A stretch of DNA of 64,000 nt. It comes from Acanthochromis polyacanthus (lineage: Eukaryota > Chordata > Actinopteri > Pomacentridae). Positions 1-12,580 of this stretch are shown piece by piece. The DNA lies in assembly GCF_021347895.1 (NCBI RefSeq), contig NC_067136.1, forward strand, positions 744,001 to 808,000. The letters run 5' to 3'. The position numbers were made by a program, and so were the translations under genes. The first letter of the stretch is position 1; each line of letters starts with the position of its first letter. A model generated the notes under the pieces. The model was not told the origin of the DNA, ran no database searches, and saw only the letters and a list, made by a program, of their open reading frames with translations.

Positions 1-3000
1 TTTTTATCTCAATTCTCAGACTTTTTATCTGAATTAGTGCTCAGTTCAGACAAAGTTATTATTGTGGGTGACTTTAACATTCATGTTGACGTAGACAGCG
101 ACAGCCTTACAACAGCTTTTAATTCATTATTAGACTCAATTGGGTTTTCTCAACATGTAAATAAACCAACTCATAGTTTTAATCACACTCTTGACCTTGT
201 CCTGACTTATGGCATAGAAATTGAAGAGTTAACAGTATTTCCCCAGAACCCTCTTCTTTCTGACCATTTTATGATAACATTTCAATTTAAAGTAAAGGAT
301 TGTTTAGCAGCTGAGAACAAATATCATTACAGTAGGTGTTTGTCTGACAATTCAGTATCTAAATTTAAGGAAATAATACCCTCACTGTTTACTTCAGCAA
401 CATTTACTGATAAATCAGAAGGCAGATATTATAATTTTACCCCCACAGAAGTGGATTATTATGTTAATAATGCTTCAGCCTCACTGCGTACAACTCTTGA
501 TAGTGTTGCACCTGTAAAAAAGAAAGTTCTATCTCAGAGAAGACTTGCTCCTTGGTATAATTCCAGCTGCGGACTTTAAAGCAGGCATCCCGAAAGCTGG
601 AAAGAAAGTGGTATTCCACTAATTCAGAGGAAGTGTATGTGGCTTGGAAAAATAGTCTAGTAATCTATAAAAAAGCTCTTCGTAATGCCAGGACAACTTA
701 TTATTCATCTTTAATAGATGAGAACAAGAACAACCCTAGGTTTCTCTTTAGCACTGTAGCCAGGCTGACAAAGAGTCAGAGCTCTGTTGAACCTTGTATT
801 CCTTTAGCTTTAACCAGTAACGACTTCATGAGCTTCTTTACACATAAAATAGTTATGATTAGAGATCAAATTAATCTGGCCCTTCCTACAAATGTCACAG
901 ATACTTTTGAATTGGCTGTTAGACCTGATGAATCTTTAGAATTCTTCACTCCTATATGTCTCTCTGAACTAATTTCAACAGTTTCTACATCCAAACCATC
1001 AACATGTCTTTTAGATCCTATCCCAACTAGACTCTTCAAGGAGATTTTACCTTTAATTAATTCTTCAATGTTAGATCTGATTAATCTCTCTCTAGTAACA
1101 GGCTATGTACCACAGGCTTTTAAGGTTGCTGTCATCAAACCTTTGCTTAAAAAGCCCACTTTAGATCCAGATGTGTTAGCTAACTATAGACCGATATCCA
1201 ACCTACCATTTCTCTCTAAAATTCTGGAAAGAACAGTTGCAAATCAATTATGTGAACACTTACAAAGGAATAATTTGTTTGAAATGTTTCAGTCAGGCTT
1301 CAGAGTGCATCATAGCACAGAAACAGCTCTAGTGAAAGTTACTAATGACCTTCTCATAGCATCAGATAATGGACTAGTCTCTATACTTGTTTTGTTAGAT
1401 CTTAGTGCAGCGTTTGACACAATCGACCACAACATTTTATTACAGCGTCTAGAACATTCAATTGGCATTAAAGGGACAGCACTGGACTGGTTTAAATCCT
1501 ACTTATCAGATAGGTTCCAGTTTGTGCATGTCAACAATAACTCTTCTGAGCATACTAAAGTTAATCATGGAGTTCCTCAGGGTTCTGTCTTAGGACCGAT
1601 ACTTTTCACATTATACATGCTTCCTTTAGGCAATATTATTAGGAAGCATTGTATTAACTTCCATTGTTATGCAGATGACACACAATTGTATTTATCTATG
1701 AAGCCAGATGAAACTGATCAGTTAGCTAGACTGCAAGATTGTCTTAAGGACATTAAAACCTGGATGACTTTTAACTTCCTACTGCTAAATTCAGACAAAA
1801 CTGAAGTCATTGTATTTGGCCCCAAACATCTTAGAAACTCGCTTTCAAAGCAAATAGTTACTCTGGATGGCATCACGTTGGCCTCCAGTGCTACTGTGAG
1901 GAATCTTGGAGTTATTTTTGACCAGGACATGTCCTTTAACTCACACATAAAGCAAGTCTGTAGGACTTCCTTTTTTCACCTGCGTAATATTGTAAAAATC
2001 AGGAACATTCTGTCTCAGAGTGATGCAGAAAAACTAGTTCATGCTTTTGTTACTTCCAAGCTTGACTATTGCAATTCCTTATTATCGGGTTGTCCAAATA
2101 GCTCTCTCAAACATCTACAGTTGATCCAAAACGCTGCTGCGAGAGTACTGACAGGAGTTAGCAAAAGAGATCATATTTCCCCTATACTTGCTTCTCTTCA
2201 CTGGCTTCCTGTTAAATCTAGAATAGAATTTAAAATCCTTCTTCTGACATATAAAGCTCTTAATAACCAATCTCCATCATATCTTAAAGATCTGATAGTA
2301 CCTTATTATCCTAGTAGAACTCTTCGCTCTCAAACTGCAGGCTTACTTGTTGTTCCTAGAATTTCTAAAAGTAGAATGGGAGGCAGAGCCTTCAGTTATC
2401 AGCTCCTCTCCTGTGGAACCTGCTCCCAGTTTGGGTTCTGGAGGCAGACACCCTCTCTATTTTTAAGACCAGGCTTAAAACGTTCCTTTTTGACAAATCT
2501 TATAGTTGGGGCTGACTGGGTGACCCACAGGGGTTCGGCTTGTGTCTTCATTGCACAGCTGACTCCTTCTTGGACGTCCCTTCGTTCTGCCTCTAGTCAT
2601 GCTGCTATAGGCCTATAGGCTGCTGGGGGACTTCTCTTGACGCACTGAGCCCTTCTCTATCTACCTTTACATTTAATATGTATACCGTTATTGCAGTACA
2701 TTCACTCTGTTTCCCCCTGTGCTATTTCTCCGAGTGTCCCTGGTCCCAGAGCTGGATGCTTCAGATCTGCGGTCGATGTTCCACCAGCTGGTCCAGTCTC
2801 CATCATGTCCACTGTGGGATGCTGCTGCTGACCTTCCTCCAGCCCTCTGCTTCCAGCTCCCCTTTTTCCACCAGTCAACTCTGCATCGCCTTCACTATAC
2901 TGTTATGCTAACTTACATACTGTTTGAATTTTACTGCTAGCTATATATGGAGTATGTTTAATGTCAGAGCCGTACATCATCAGAGTAAACTATGAGTCAG

Positions 3001-3339
3001 TTTTCAATGTTAGCTTATACTTTGTCTGTGTCACATATCCTGTCATACATGTATCCAAATGTGTGTTGTGTTTTCCTTGCTTTCCCACCCCTCCCTCTTC
3101 TCCCATCCCTCCCCCTTGCCCTCCTCTGTCCCTCTCAACCCCCCCGGCCAGCAGGCAGATGGGTCCCCCCTTTACAGAGCCGGGTTCTGCTCGAGGTTTC
3201 TTCCCTGTTAAAAGGGTGTTTTCTTGCCACTGTTGCCTTTGGGCTTGCTCTGGGGGTCAGGCATTTGGGTTCTGTAAAGCGTCTTGAGACGATTTGACTG
3301 TAATTGACGCTATATAAATAAAATTGAATTGAATTGAAT
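1..3339 (+). mobile_element. L2/CR1-type LINE, 5' end beyond the window
   Basis: A non-LTR retrotransposon copy reads in from the left edge. The visible part holds the end of an apurinic-type endonuclease, a reverse transcriptase and about 700 bases of 3' untranslated sequence. The 3' end (about 3265-3339) has the sequence GCTATATAAATAAAATTG followed by short TTGAA-type repeats, which is the usual fish L2 tail. The element stops where an L1-like fragment on the other strand begins, so it may have inserted into that older copy. The coding region carries frameshifts, so this copy is not autonomous. The family call rests on the RT motif style and tail; the exact subfamily is not determined. Confidence 0.88.
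37..2618 (+). pseudogene. LINE endonuclease-reverse transcriptase, frameshifted
   Basis: This region encodes the enzyme that nicks target DNA and copies LINE RNA into it. The first segment (37-579) ends the endonuclease and includes GDFNIH and the SDHF catalytic motif. The second segment (633-2618) carries the RT with [22 protein letters not shown] and the YADDTQLY active site. The two segments are in different frames, so there is a frameshift near 560-630. A second one-base loss occurs near 2390: the last 80 or so residues of the open frame do not look like LINE, while the expected C-terminal motifs continue in the next frame. The protein start lies outside the window. Confidence 0.85.
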
Positions 3340-3945
3340 AGTGGGAGACCAGACCATCTGTCAAAATCTGATTTACACCTCTCGATGAGAGGAGAGAAAT
3401 TTTTGGAGAAAAGTCGATTAATTGAGTCTGTAACATACACCCCCAGGTATTTAAATCCATCTATAACATGTATGAAAGGGAAAAAGGATGGGGGAATATT
3501 TTTTGCCAGTGAATTAATGGGAAGAAGTTCACTCTTGTGGAGGTTAAGTTTATAGCCAGAATAGGACCTAAATTTGTCAAATATATCTAGAACTATGGGG
3601 AGAGAGGCAGCTGGACTAGACATGTATTGAAGGAGGTCATCGACATATAACGACAATTTATGAATTTTCCCAGCTCTGGTGATGCCCTCAAACCCACCCT
3701 CCTGACGCAACCAGATGGCTAAAGGCTCAATGGCTATGGCAAATAGAAGGGGGGAAAAAGGGCAGCCCTGCCTGGTTCCATGATGAAGAGGAAATGGGGC
3801 AGACTTGAGTCCATTTGTGTGGACCGAGGCGACTGGTCTGGTGTAGAGCAATTCGACCAAGGCTATAAAATCAGAATTAAAACCAAATTTTTGCAAAACA
3901 AAAAAAAGGAATCTCCATTCCACCCTGTCGAAGGCCTTCTAATGA
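3340..3945 (-). pseudogene. L1-clade reverse transcriptase fragment
   Basis: Read on the minus strand, this is the central part of an L1-type RT. It starts at KAFDRVEW near 3940, continues through TRQGCPFSPLLFAIAIEP and reaches the catalytic YVDD (SLYVDDLLQYM). The G-x-P-L-S/F-P-L-L-F-A style separates it from the L2 and Nimb LINEs in this window. It is cut at the left by the L2 tail at about 3339 and fades out at the right near 3945. It is a remnant with no start or stop. Confidence 0.8.
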
Positions 3946-4751
3946 TTTTTAATTTCAAAGTCGTGGCTGCACTATTTGACTCAAAAAGGAAATTAAAAAG
4001 CAATATTCCAAAATGCAATTTCATTTTCTTCTTCAAGACTGCTCATTCTGTGACTAAATGAAAAAACAAAAGCAAACTCAGAAATGCTTTTTCGTTTTCG
4101 TGCTCACCCCGCAAAATGTGTCTCATAATTCAAACGCAAAAGCAATCTCAAGTGGCGCAGGTAAGTGACGTCACGGACCCCAACTACAACTAGATTTGAC
4201 TGGAGACCATTGGAGACTCGACGTGCAAGCAGATGGCAACGAGTATGTCCGGTGTTCAAGATTAACTGGTGTTCCCATCAACTGGTGATATTCAGTGAGC
4301 GACAGTGAGCAACACATAGCATAGGTGACTGTACCGATGCCTGTTCAAAACACACAGACGTCAATAAACTGTTCCAAAATGTTCTTGTTGCAGCTTTAAC
4401 ATTGTCGTTATTGCTCTGTTTGGACTCACGGCTGTTCAGTCCACCAGTAAAATACTTGGTTTAATGAGGACTTCCACCTAATGGAGTGGAAATATCGCTT
4501 TACTGTGGCAGAGTGTGACGATCAGATTAACTGGTGACAGTCTGTGGCCTCAGTCCGACGGTCAGACAGAAACAGCAAGAGAAGTTCTAATACTGTTTTC
4601 AAAGCTTACTGCGATAAACCAGTTGGACCTGAGTTGTTCTACTTTTAAACAGATTTTAAGTAAAACAATGACATCATATAAACCATCTGACCACATTCTA
4701 ACCAGAGGTTTCACATTTTAACCTTCAGAACATCGATATGCTTCATCTAAC
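3946..4751. other. No gene recognised; old repeat debris
   Basis: No coding frame of note. The stretch 3960-4150 resembles a non-autonomous fish repeat (alternating T-rich and A-rich blocks with GCTTTTTCGTTTTCGTG), but I found no clear terminal repeats. The rest is unassigned. Confidence 0.4.
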
Positions 4752-5332
4752 CACAAGCCCAAAAACAAAGCAGATTAGTTAGAATTCATGCAACAGGAAT
4801 GAGCTGCTATGACAGCAGAATAATGTCAGAAGCTGGTAGGGAGCATGCCAAAATGCATGGCTGCAGTCATCAGAAACAGTGGTTAAGGATCAGTACTAAC
4901 TCCTGTGTGGATCATGGGACTAAAACAGACAGAAAATAAAACATGGAATCCTAAAAGCTGTTTTTTGGCAGAACAATGCCAATGCCATACAAGCAAATCA
5001 TGGAAAATGTCTGATATCAGCTCTGAAATTAAACTCTCATGAGTTATTTTTGTTGTTGTCATTATATTTGTCCAAACAAATGTACCTTTAGTGGTACCAG
5101 GCATTAAAATGAACAAGAAATTGAGGAAAACAAGGGTGGTCTAACATTTATTTCCATGAGTGTATGTTCACATTTTAGAAGTAGGTAATGCCATACCTGA
5201 ATTTTTTTAGTGATGAAGCCTAATGGCTTGGTGTAAATACATCACAAAGATGATTGTCTATTTAGATGTTTGTACAACTGTGGGAACATGAGCCATGACA
5301 TCTACAGACAGACATGCAAAGCAGCCTCTGTG
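4752..5332 (-). repeat. Dispersed repeat with inverted partner at 54.5-55.2 kb
   Basis: This segment matches the reverse complement of 54545-55155 along nearly its whole length, with small indels. Both contain a block around a GGTACCA-type motif next to CATTAAAATGAACAAGAAA. That same block recurs at 60.58-60.66 kb at the end of a Tc1-like element. The copies are therefore probably Tc1-family 3' parts plus shared flank. There is no intact coding frame. Confidence 0.65.
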
Positions 5333-6430
5333 TAGCCCACAGTAGACTACTAGACAATGAGATAAGCTGGGGTACATAAAAGCTGACATTTCATACTCTA
5401 GCAAAACATATAAATAGTTATTATTTACAGAAATAGTTAAAATCTTTAAATAGAACTATGCACAGTAAAGTTTAAAATATCATTAAAATACAAAGTGAAT
5501 TTGATTTGCCAGGAGTGTGGGATCTGAGTAAAAACTTGAGTGCACAACCAATTGTTGATGTGAATGCACTTCACATCAACAATTAGATCGTTTGTCCTGC
5601 CCGTGTTTGGTTGTTCTGAAATCAAGTTGTGTTGCACACAAGAGAATGGCACGCGGTAAGAGGGAGAGCCACAACCGTGGGAGAGATACACTGTTTATGT
5701 TTGGTACAAATGTTATAAATAAGGAAGCAAAGATATCCATGCTCCAGAGTGAAACCTAAGAGCCGGAGGAGACTATTTCTTCGTTTATTGTCTGACGTTT
5801 TGCTTCGGTGAGTTGAAATCAGCATGGAATTGCGCTGGCCGCTATGCTAATTTTTACCATTGTAAGTTACATTGACTTATGCTAAATGTGTTAGCATTCT
5901 GACACGTGTTCATTGGTAGTTAAAAGAATGTGAAACGCGGTGTATTCATGTCTCATTTTTTCATATTTTAAGGTGAACAATCATTATTGTGTGTTGTATA
6001 TTGTGCACAAGGGTAATTACTTTCCCTGAAGTGTTTCAATTCATGATGTCAACCGTTAACTTGAAAAAACTAGTTAAAACCGATGATAGTACTTTTGAAC
6101 TGAGTGTGTGAAGTAGCACTATGTTTGACAAGATGAGAAATGAGATGAGAGATAATTTACAATAACTTTGTTCAAACAAAAATGGTGATTGAATTCTGAC
6201 CTTGCCCATAGGTCAGGTTTTTTGAGTTGGATTCCAATCCCTGATTGCACTAGTGTGAGAACGGAAGTCTGCTAAACTCTGCTGGGGATTTCTGGAAGAA
6301 CTTTGAAGAACTCCATTAATGGATGGCAAGCCACTGCCCAAAAGAACCAACCTACAGGCGTGATGTGCGGTAGGATTGAACTGTGTTGTGGGTGTGTGTG
6401 ACACAGCCCAGGTGAACGAACTATTGAACT
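5333..6430. other. No gene recognised
   Basis: AT-rich sequence with short open frames only. It includes one strong hairpin (5551-5583), listed separately. Nothing else can be assigned. Confidence 0.5.
5551..5583. other. Perfect 14-bp hairpin
   Basis: ATTGTTGATGTGAA is followed by a 5-base loop and then its exact reverse complement. It may be a snapped-back transposon end. No coding context. Confidence 0.7.
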
Positions 6431-7075
6431 ATTATTGAACTATTTGGACTGAGGACGAAAGGAAGACTGAGGACTGGTGGAACTGCCTCCAGATCAACTC
6501 AGGAAAGACCAGAAAACTGGTGGTGGACTTCCACAGATGCAGTCACACAGCCCCACCATTGGTGAACATCCAGGGCATGAACATGGAGAGAGTGGACTCA
6601 TACAAGTCCCTGGGTGGGCACCTGAACAATAAACTGGACTGGTCAGACCACAGCACACTTTAGAAAAAGGGTCAAAGCAGACTGTCTAATGAGGAGACTG
6701 CTGTCTTTTGGGGTGTAGGGGACACTCCTGAAGACTTTTTATGACTCTGTGGTGGCATCAGCCATCTTTTATGGAGTAGTCTGCTGGGGCAGGAGCATCA
6801 CAGCTGCTGGCAAAAGGAGACTTGATCGGCTGATCAGGATGGCCTGCCCTGTCCTGGGGAGCCCCCTGGATCCAGTGTAGGTGGTCGGAGAAAGGAGGAT
6901 GTTAGCCAAGCTAACATCCCTGCTGGACAGCATCTCCCACCCCATGCATGACACACTGAGGGCACTGGACAGCTCCTTTAGTGACAGACTGATTATCCCA
7001 GGTGTGTGAAGGAGCATTACTGCAGGTCCTTCCTTCATGCTGGTATCAGACTTTCCAACAGACCACACACACTCA
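6430..7075 (+). pseudogene. LINE reverse transcriptase C-terminal remnant
   Basis: The plus strand reads as the thumb and C-terminal part of a fish LINE enzyme, spread over several frames. Pieces include DWWNCLQINSGKTRK, a block like 'fyDSVVASAIFYGVVCWG', the LDPV-VVGERRM-AKLTSLLDS block, and a final RRSF..RLSNRPH. Many stops and frameshifts mark it as old. The style is that of the teleost LINE group whose C-terminus ends in a short conserved arginine-rich motif; I cannot name the clade. Confidence 0.6.
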
Positions 7076-7408
7076 CTTGATAACAGTTAGCAAACTGTCT
7101 GTTGGAGCCTATTTCTATTAACTGATGATATATCAAATTATTATTACTTAGATGATGTTGATTATTTGAATTATTTTGATCATTTTGCAAATTGTGATTA
7201 TGATTAACTGCTCACCTGCCTCCTACTTGTTGAGCCATCCCACTCCCTTGATTAAGGGAGAGCGATCAGCTGTCACTTGGAGGGCTCTGCTTTTTGTGTT
7301 GGAGTGAGGAGTGAGAGAGTTTATCAACCACTAAATTACGTAATTTTTGTATTTCTAGAAAGTCAACAACGGAGAATACCTAACTTGTGTTTACGGGGGC
7401 AACACAGG
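7076..7408. other. No gene recognised
   Basis: AT-rich DNA (7085-7200) followed by ordinary sequence up to the AGC tract. It could be the flank of the microsatellite or part of the next LINE's 5' leader; I cannot decide. Confidence 0.4.
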
Positions 7409-7484
7409 AGCAGCAGCAGAAACAGCAGTAGAAGCAGCAGCAGCAGTAGTAGTAGCAGCTGGAGCAGCAGCAGAGGCAGCAGTA
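7409..7484. repeat. AGC microsatellite, left piece
   Basis: Imperfect AGC/AGT trinucleotide repeat ending in AGAGGCAGCAGTA. It shares long runs, including AGTAGTAGTAGCAGCTGGAG, with the array at 12581-13290. This suggests one array split by the LINE between them. Confidence 0.75.
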
Positions 7485-7528
7485 CCCTTCGCCTTCCAGC
7501 TGGGCGGCTGAACGACAGCTCGTGCCCG

Positions 7529-8729
7529 ATGACTGAGAGCGAAGAAGAGGACGGTTGGCATAATCCAGTTTGTGACTGGGCCGGGATGGCTTCTCCGGCT
7601 TGGGGGGAGGAGGAGAATATGGATTTAGGTCGAGGCAGGTCGGGATCCAGGCGAGGATCTAGAGCAGAGGAGGGGGTGAGTATGAGTCAAACCAGGAAGC
7701 GAGTTTTGGATCAAAATAGTTCAGATGAGGGCAGTGGTGTTGCAGCGCCAAAAAGGCCGGTAAGAGAGCAGCAAAACCCAAGGGTGATCCTAAAGTTTAG
7801 ACCAGAGAGTGATATTAATAAGGTAGGTCTGATAGCGCTATCTAAAGATTTGAAGAAAAAATTGGGAGATGTTGAGTTAGCTAAAGTGCTGAGGGATGGT
7901 AGTTTGCTAATTGTTTGTAAATCAGAAGAGCAGAAAAAAAGTGTTGCAACTGGATCAAGTTTGTAAAGTTCATGTGAATGAGAAGAGAGTAATAGGAGAG
8001 AAAACATTTGCACGTGGAGTTATAACAGGCATCCCTTTGGATGAGGATTTGGAAAAGTTTAAGCAGTGTTTGGGGGGTGTTGTGAGTGGAATTAGAAGAA
8101 TGATGAAACGTGTAGATGGAAGAAGCATTGAGAGCCTGTCTGTCCTTTTGGAATTCAAAGATAATGTTCTCCCTGACAGAGTTAAAATGGGCTGCTTAAG
8201 TTTCCCTGTAAGAGAGTATGTACCCCCACCACTCCGGTGCTATAAGTGTCAGATGTATGGTCACATAGCGTCAGTCTGCAGGGGAAGGCAGAAATGTCCT
8301 AGGTGTAGTGGAGACCATCGAGTAGAGGAGTGTAGAGAGATTAACAGCCCAAAGTGCTGTAATTGCGGAGGACAACATGCAGTGACCTATGGTGGGTGTG
8401 TGGTTAGGAGAAAAGCAGTGGAAGTCCAAAAGGTTAAAGTAGCACGTAACATCTCGTATGCTGAAGCTGTAAGGAAAGTCCAGGAGCAGAACACAGTAGG
8501 AAGTAAAGGCAGCGCTAAGCAAGGTGATGTTATGAAGAAAGCTAATGTATCAATGGATGAGCTGATAGTCTTCTTAGCTTATGTGATAAACTGCACTGAA
8601 CAGGTGAAGCATAAAACTGATAAAGTAAAAATAATTGTGAAGGGAGCAGAGTTGTTCCTTGGTATGAAAGGGGTCACATGGGAGCAAGTTAACATGAGAC
8701 TGGAGGAGGAGCAGAGGAGAGGGGAGTGA
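7529..8729 (+). pseudogene. LINE ORF1, gag-like nucleic-acid-binding protein
   Basis: ORF1 proteins of this group coat the LINE RNA. I chose the ATG at 7529 (MTESEEEDGW) because the upstream open frame is just the AGC tract. An acidic and basic N-terminal half leads to three zinc knuckles near the C-terminus: CYKCQMYGHIASVC, CPRCSGDHRVEEC and CCNCGGQHAVTYGGC. The frame breaks at a run of seven A's (about 7930-7936): the first frame ends at 7966 and the second carries the knuckles to the TGA at 8727-8729. A single-base indel in that run would explain it. It could be real decay or a sequencing error. Confidence 0.85.
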
Positions 8730-11700
8730 CGGCTGGAATATCCTGATTTTCCTCCAATGGAATGCTCGAAGTTTAATGGCAAATGGTCAGGAGCTAAAGG
8801 GTTATGTGCAGAGCTGCACAAAAAAGCCAGATATTATCTGTGTCCAGGAAACTTTTTTGGGGCCATCTTTAGAATTTAGAATTAGAGGGTATGAGTGTGT
8901 AAGAAGGGATAGACAGGTGGGTAGTGGAGGATGTGCAATATTTCTAAGGGAAGGAGTGCAATATAGAGTTGTAGGGAAAGGAAGGAACTTGGAGTTTATA
9001 GTTTTAGAGGTTTGGGCAAAAGAGGGTAAAATGAGAGTGGTAAATTTTTATAATCCATGTAACAGGCTATCAATGGAAGGGTTGCAGGAGTTAAGTGTTC
9101 ACTTAGAAGGTAGGGTGGTATGCTGTGGGGATTTTAATGCACATAGTTCACTGTGGGATGGGTATGATGATGTGAATGGGTCAGTGGTAGAAGAATTGAT
9201 GGATGAAAGGAATTTGGTAGTGTTAAATGATGGGAGTATGACAAGGATTAATGTTTATAATGGGAGTGAATCAGCTGTGGATCTTACATTGGTATCAGAA
9301 TGTATTGCAGGAGTTTGCACATGGAGAGTAGATGGTGAAACAACTATAGGTAGTGATCACTATCCAATAGTAGTTGAACTGGGTCTCAGTTTGGAGGAAG
9401 TTTGCACAGGGGTGGGTGGGAAGGTGGATTTATGATGGGGTTAAATGGGATAAGTTTAAGTTCATTTGTGATGTTGAAATAAAGAGAGTAAATGTAAATG
9501 CCAATATTAATGATTTTAATACATCCTTTTGCAGTGCAGTATTGGAAGCAGCTAAGCAGACAATAAGGAGGAAGGAAAAGAGAGGTAAGAGGAAGATGGT
9601 GCCCTGGTGGTCTGTTGAGTGTACTAATGCTGTTAAGGAGAGAAATAAGGCCTTTAAATCATTTAAAAGAAATGTATGTTATCAAAATCTTTGTGAGTAC
9701 AAGCGGAAAGTGGCACTTGTGAGAAGAGTAGTAAAAGAGGCCAAGAGGTCATGCTGGAGGAGTTACTGTGACACATTAGGAAGACAAACATCTGTGTGTC
9801 AGGTATGGGGGACTATTAGGAGAATGTCGGGTAATAATAAACGGTTTGGATATCCAGTTATAACGAGTGGAGATAGGGTTGTGTTAGATGATAAAGGAAA
9901 AGCAGAAGTGTTAGTACAGCATTTTGTGAAAGTCCATAGTAATGGAAATCTGGGTGTAGAAGAAAGAGGGGCAAGAAGAAAGACAGTGGGGAACCACATT
10001 GAAGCCCTTGAGGATGTTGATGACTATGAAATTGCAGTAAATGTAGAGTTTTCAATGGAGGAGCTTAATATGGCATTAAATGACTGTGGGAAAACTACAC
10101 CTGGAGAGGATGATATTAGTTACTGCATGCTGAGGAATCTCAGCGAAAGTAGTAAGAGAGTTTTGTTGAGGTTGTATAATAGAGTGTGGGTAGAGAGTAA
10201 TCTGCCAGAGCAGTGGAAGAAGGCGATAGTTGTCCCAATATGTAAGCCGGGTAAAGATCCCTGCCAAGCTGCAAGTTATAGACCCATAGCTTTAACATCA
10301 CATGTGGGAAAGCTGATGGAAAAAATGATCAATAATAGACTACTGTTCTTTCTTGAGAGTAATGAGTTATTAAAAGGTCACCAATATGGGTTTAGGAAAG
10401 GTAGAAGCACAGTAGACCCTTCGTTAATTTTAGAAGATGAGGTCCAGAAGGCCCAAGGTAACAAAGAGTGTGTAGCTGCCGTGTTCTTTGATGTTGAGAA
10501 AGCGTACGATATGATGTGGAGGGAGGGTTTGATCATTAGGCTACATCAGATGGGTCTACGAGGAAGGATTTTAAGGTGGGTTAGGGACTTTCTATCAGGA
10601 AGAACAATAGCTGTACGAGTAGGGGGGGATGTTAGTTCGGCGTATGTCGTTGAAAATGGAACACCACAGGGTAGCATTGTTAGTCCAGTAATTTTTTCTA
10701 TTATGATTAATGAAATTTTTTGTAACGTGGAGTCCTCGGTTGGAGTGTCACTATTTGCTGATGATGGTGTAATGTGGAAAAGAGGTAGGAACATCAAGTA
10801 TATAGTTAAAAAAGTACAATAAGGTATCAATAAGGTAGAAAGCTGGGCATTAAAGTGGGGTTTTAGATTTTCTGTAGATAAAACTAAGGTCATGTTTCTA
10901 ACTAGAAAGAGAGTAAGCAATGATATTAAGTTGACACTATATGGGCAAAACTTGGAAAGAGTGAATGAGTTTAAATATTTAGGACTATAGTTTGATAGCA
11001 GGCTGACTTGGAGGTTGCATATTCGGAAAACTGAGGAGAGATGTAAGAAGGTAGTGAATGTGATGAGATGCCTTAGAGGGCGGGACTGGGGAGCAAGTCG
11101 AGTATGCTTAAAAATAGTGTACACAGCATTAATCAGATCTGTTTTTGATTTTGGATGTGTAGTATATAATTCGGCAGCACAAAGTAATTTAGTGAAATTA
11201 GATGTAGTGCAGAGCCAGGCGCTGAGGATTTGTTGTGGAGCAATGAAGTCAACTCCAGTGTCTGCCCTTCAGGTAGAGTTAGGAGAGATGCCTCTAAAAT
11301 ATAGAAGAATGCAGCTACTGTTGTCATATTGGGCAGGTCTTAGGGGTCATAAAAGTAATCATCCAGGTTTAAAACTGTTATGTAGTTGTCAAGAAGGGGA
11401 GCGAGCTCAGCTGAACAGTTTTGGGAGGATAAGTAGGCGAAAAGCTCGAGACTTTGGTATTGCACAGATGGATGTTAGTCCTGCTGTTCCGATCTCTGTA
11501 GTCCCCCCATGGATATTGAAAAGGCCTGATGTAGATCTTGAGCTACAGGGAAAGAAATGTAGTAGTAGTAGTGTAACAGGATATATAGAGAAGAGGTTTT
11601 CCTCCTGGTTAACAATATATACAGATGCGTCAAGGTTAGAAGATGGGAGGGTTGGGATTGCTTTTGTTATTCCAAGTCTTGATATTAGAGTTTTTAGAAG

Positions 11701-12469
11701 AGTAAATGATAATATAGCAGTGTTTACGGGAGAGTTAGTGGCAATTTTGTTCACGTTACACTGGGTAGAAGGAAATGCAGCAATGCAAGTAGTTATAGCA
11801 TCTGATTCCAGTAGTGCATTAATGAGTATACAAAATATGAGGTCTGAGTCGAGGCAAGATATAGTATATGATATATTACAAGTGGTTTATCGAATAAACG
11901 TGTCTGGAAAACAATTAGTTTTTCTTTGGGTACCAGCACACATAGGAGTTGAAGGGAATGAGCTGGCAGATGCCTATGCAAAGAGAGGGGCAAGAAAAGA
12001 GATGGTGGATTCTCAAGTTAAGTACAGCAAGGCTGAAATTAAGAGCATAGTTAAAAAGAAGTTAGAGAGTGAATGGCAGAGAGATTGGGATGAGGAGGTA
12101 AAGGGACGGTTTTATTATTCATTTCAAAAGAAGATTAGGGGGCCAGGGGTTGGGGGTCTGTTGGCAAGGAAGGAAGAAGATGTAGTAGCGAGATTGAGAT
12201 TTGGACATACACGATTGAATAGTACTCTGAAACTGATTGGAAAGCATCCTACGGGGCAGTGTGAAAATTGTGAGGAGAATGAGACAGTTGAGCATGTTTT
12301 GATGAGATGCAGGAAGTATGAACAGCAAAGAAGAGTTTTAAGTAGACGTCTGGAGAATAGAGGGTTAATCTTTTCTTTGGGGACTGTTTTGCAGAGTGAC
12401 TCTACGTTCGATGTATATAAAGAGCTGCTGACGTTTCTTCGTGTCACTGGGTTAATTAGGAGAGTTTAA
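8728..12469 (+). pseudogene. LINE ORF2: endonuclease, reverse transcriptase, RNase H
   Basis: ORF2 makes the LINE enzyme. The endonuclease begins at about 8740 with LQWNARSL, includes CVQETF and CGDFNAH, and ends with GSDHYP. The RT has FFDVEKAYDMMW, NGTPQGSIVSP and the FADDG active site (about 10755). The RNase H (about 11610-11990) has YTDAS, a glutamate in TGELVAI, ASDSS and WVPAHIGVEGNELAD. A CCHC-like C-EN-C---H----C motif follows near 12260. Lesions are a frameshift near 9407-9425, TAA at 10820 and TAG at 10988. No in-frame ATG precedes the first catalytic strand: the first ATG (8776) lies inside the endonuclease. Translation may thus have relied on the overlap with the ORF1 stop. Confidence 0.87.
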
Positions 12470-12580
12470 GAAGATGTTGAATGCTGGGGCCTTCCTGGCC
12501 CACACTCCTTACCGGAAGGTGGCGGTAAATGCAACCTGAAGTTTTTTGCCAACCGCCATAAAACAAAAAGAAGAAGAAGA

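Larger units (their letters stand above)
7485..12580 (+). mobile_element. Nimb/I-group LINE with RNase H, nearly full length
   Basis: A two-ORF non-LTR retrotransposon. ORF1 is gag-like with three CCHC knuckles. ORF2 has endonuclease, RT and a C-terminal RNase H, and that combination marks the I supergroup. The 3' end (about 12480-12580) has the CCGGAAGGTGGCGG block, the ACCGCCATAAAACAAA block and a short AAG tail, as in fish Nimb-type elements. A 13-bp direct repeat, AGAGGCAGCAGTA, lies at 7472-7484 and 12581-12593; it is a plausible target duplication, though it falls in repetitive DNA. Damage is light: one frameshift in ORF1, one in ORF2 and two stop codons. The copy is therefore fairly young but inactive. 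Confidence 0.85.

Noticed and set aside
3135..3340. Continuation of the L1-like frame through the L2 tail
   Set aside because: The open frame crosses the L2 3' untranslated region by chance; RT similarity stops at about 3340.
4515..4721. Integrase-like DGQTETAREV motif
   Set aside because: A single short resemblance with no other integrase blocks around it.
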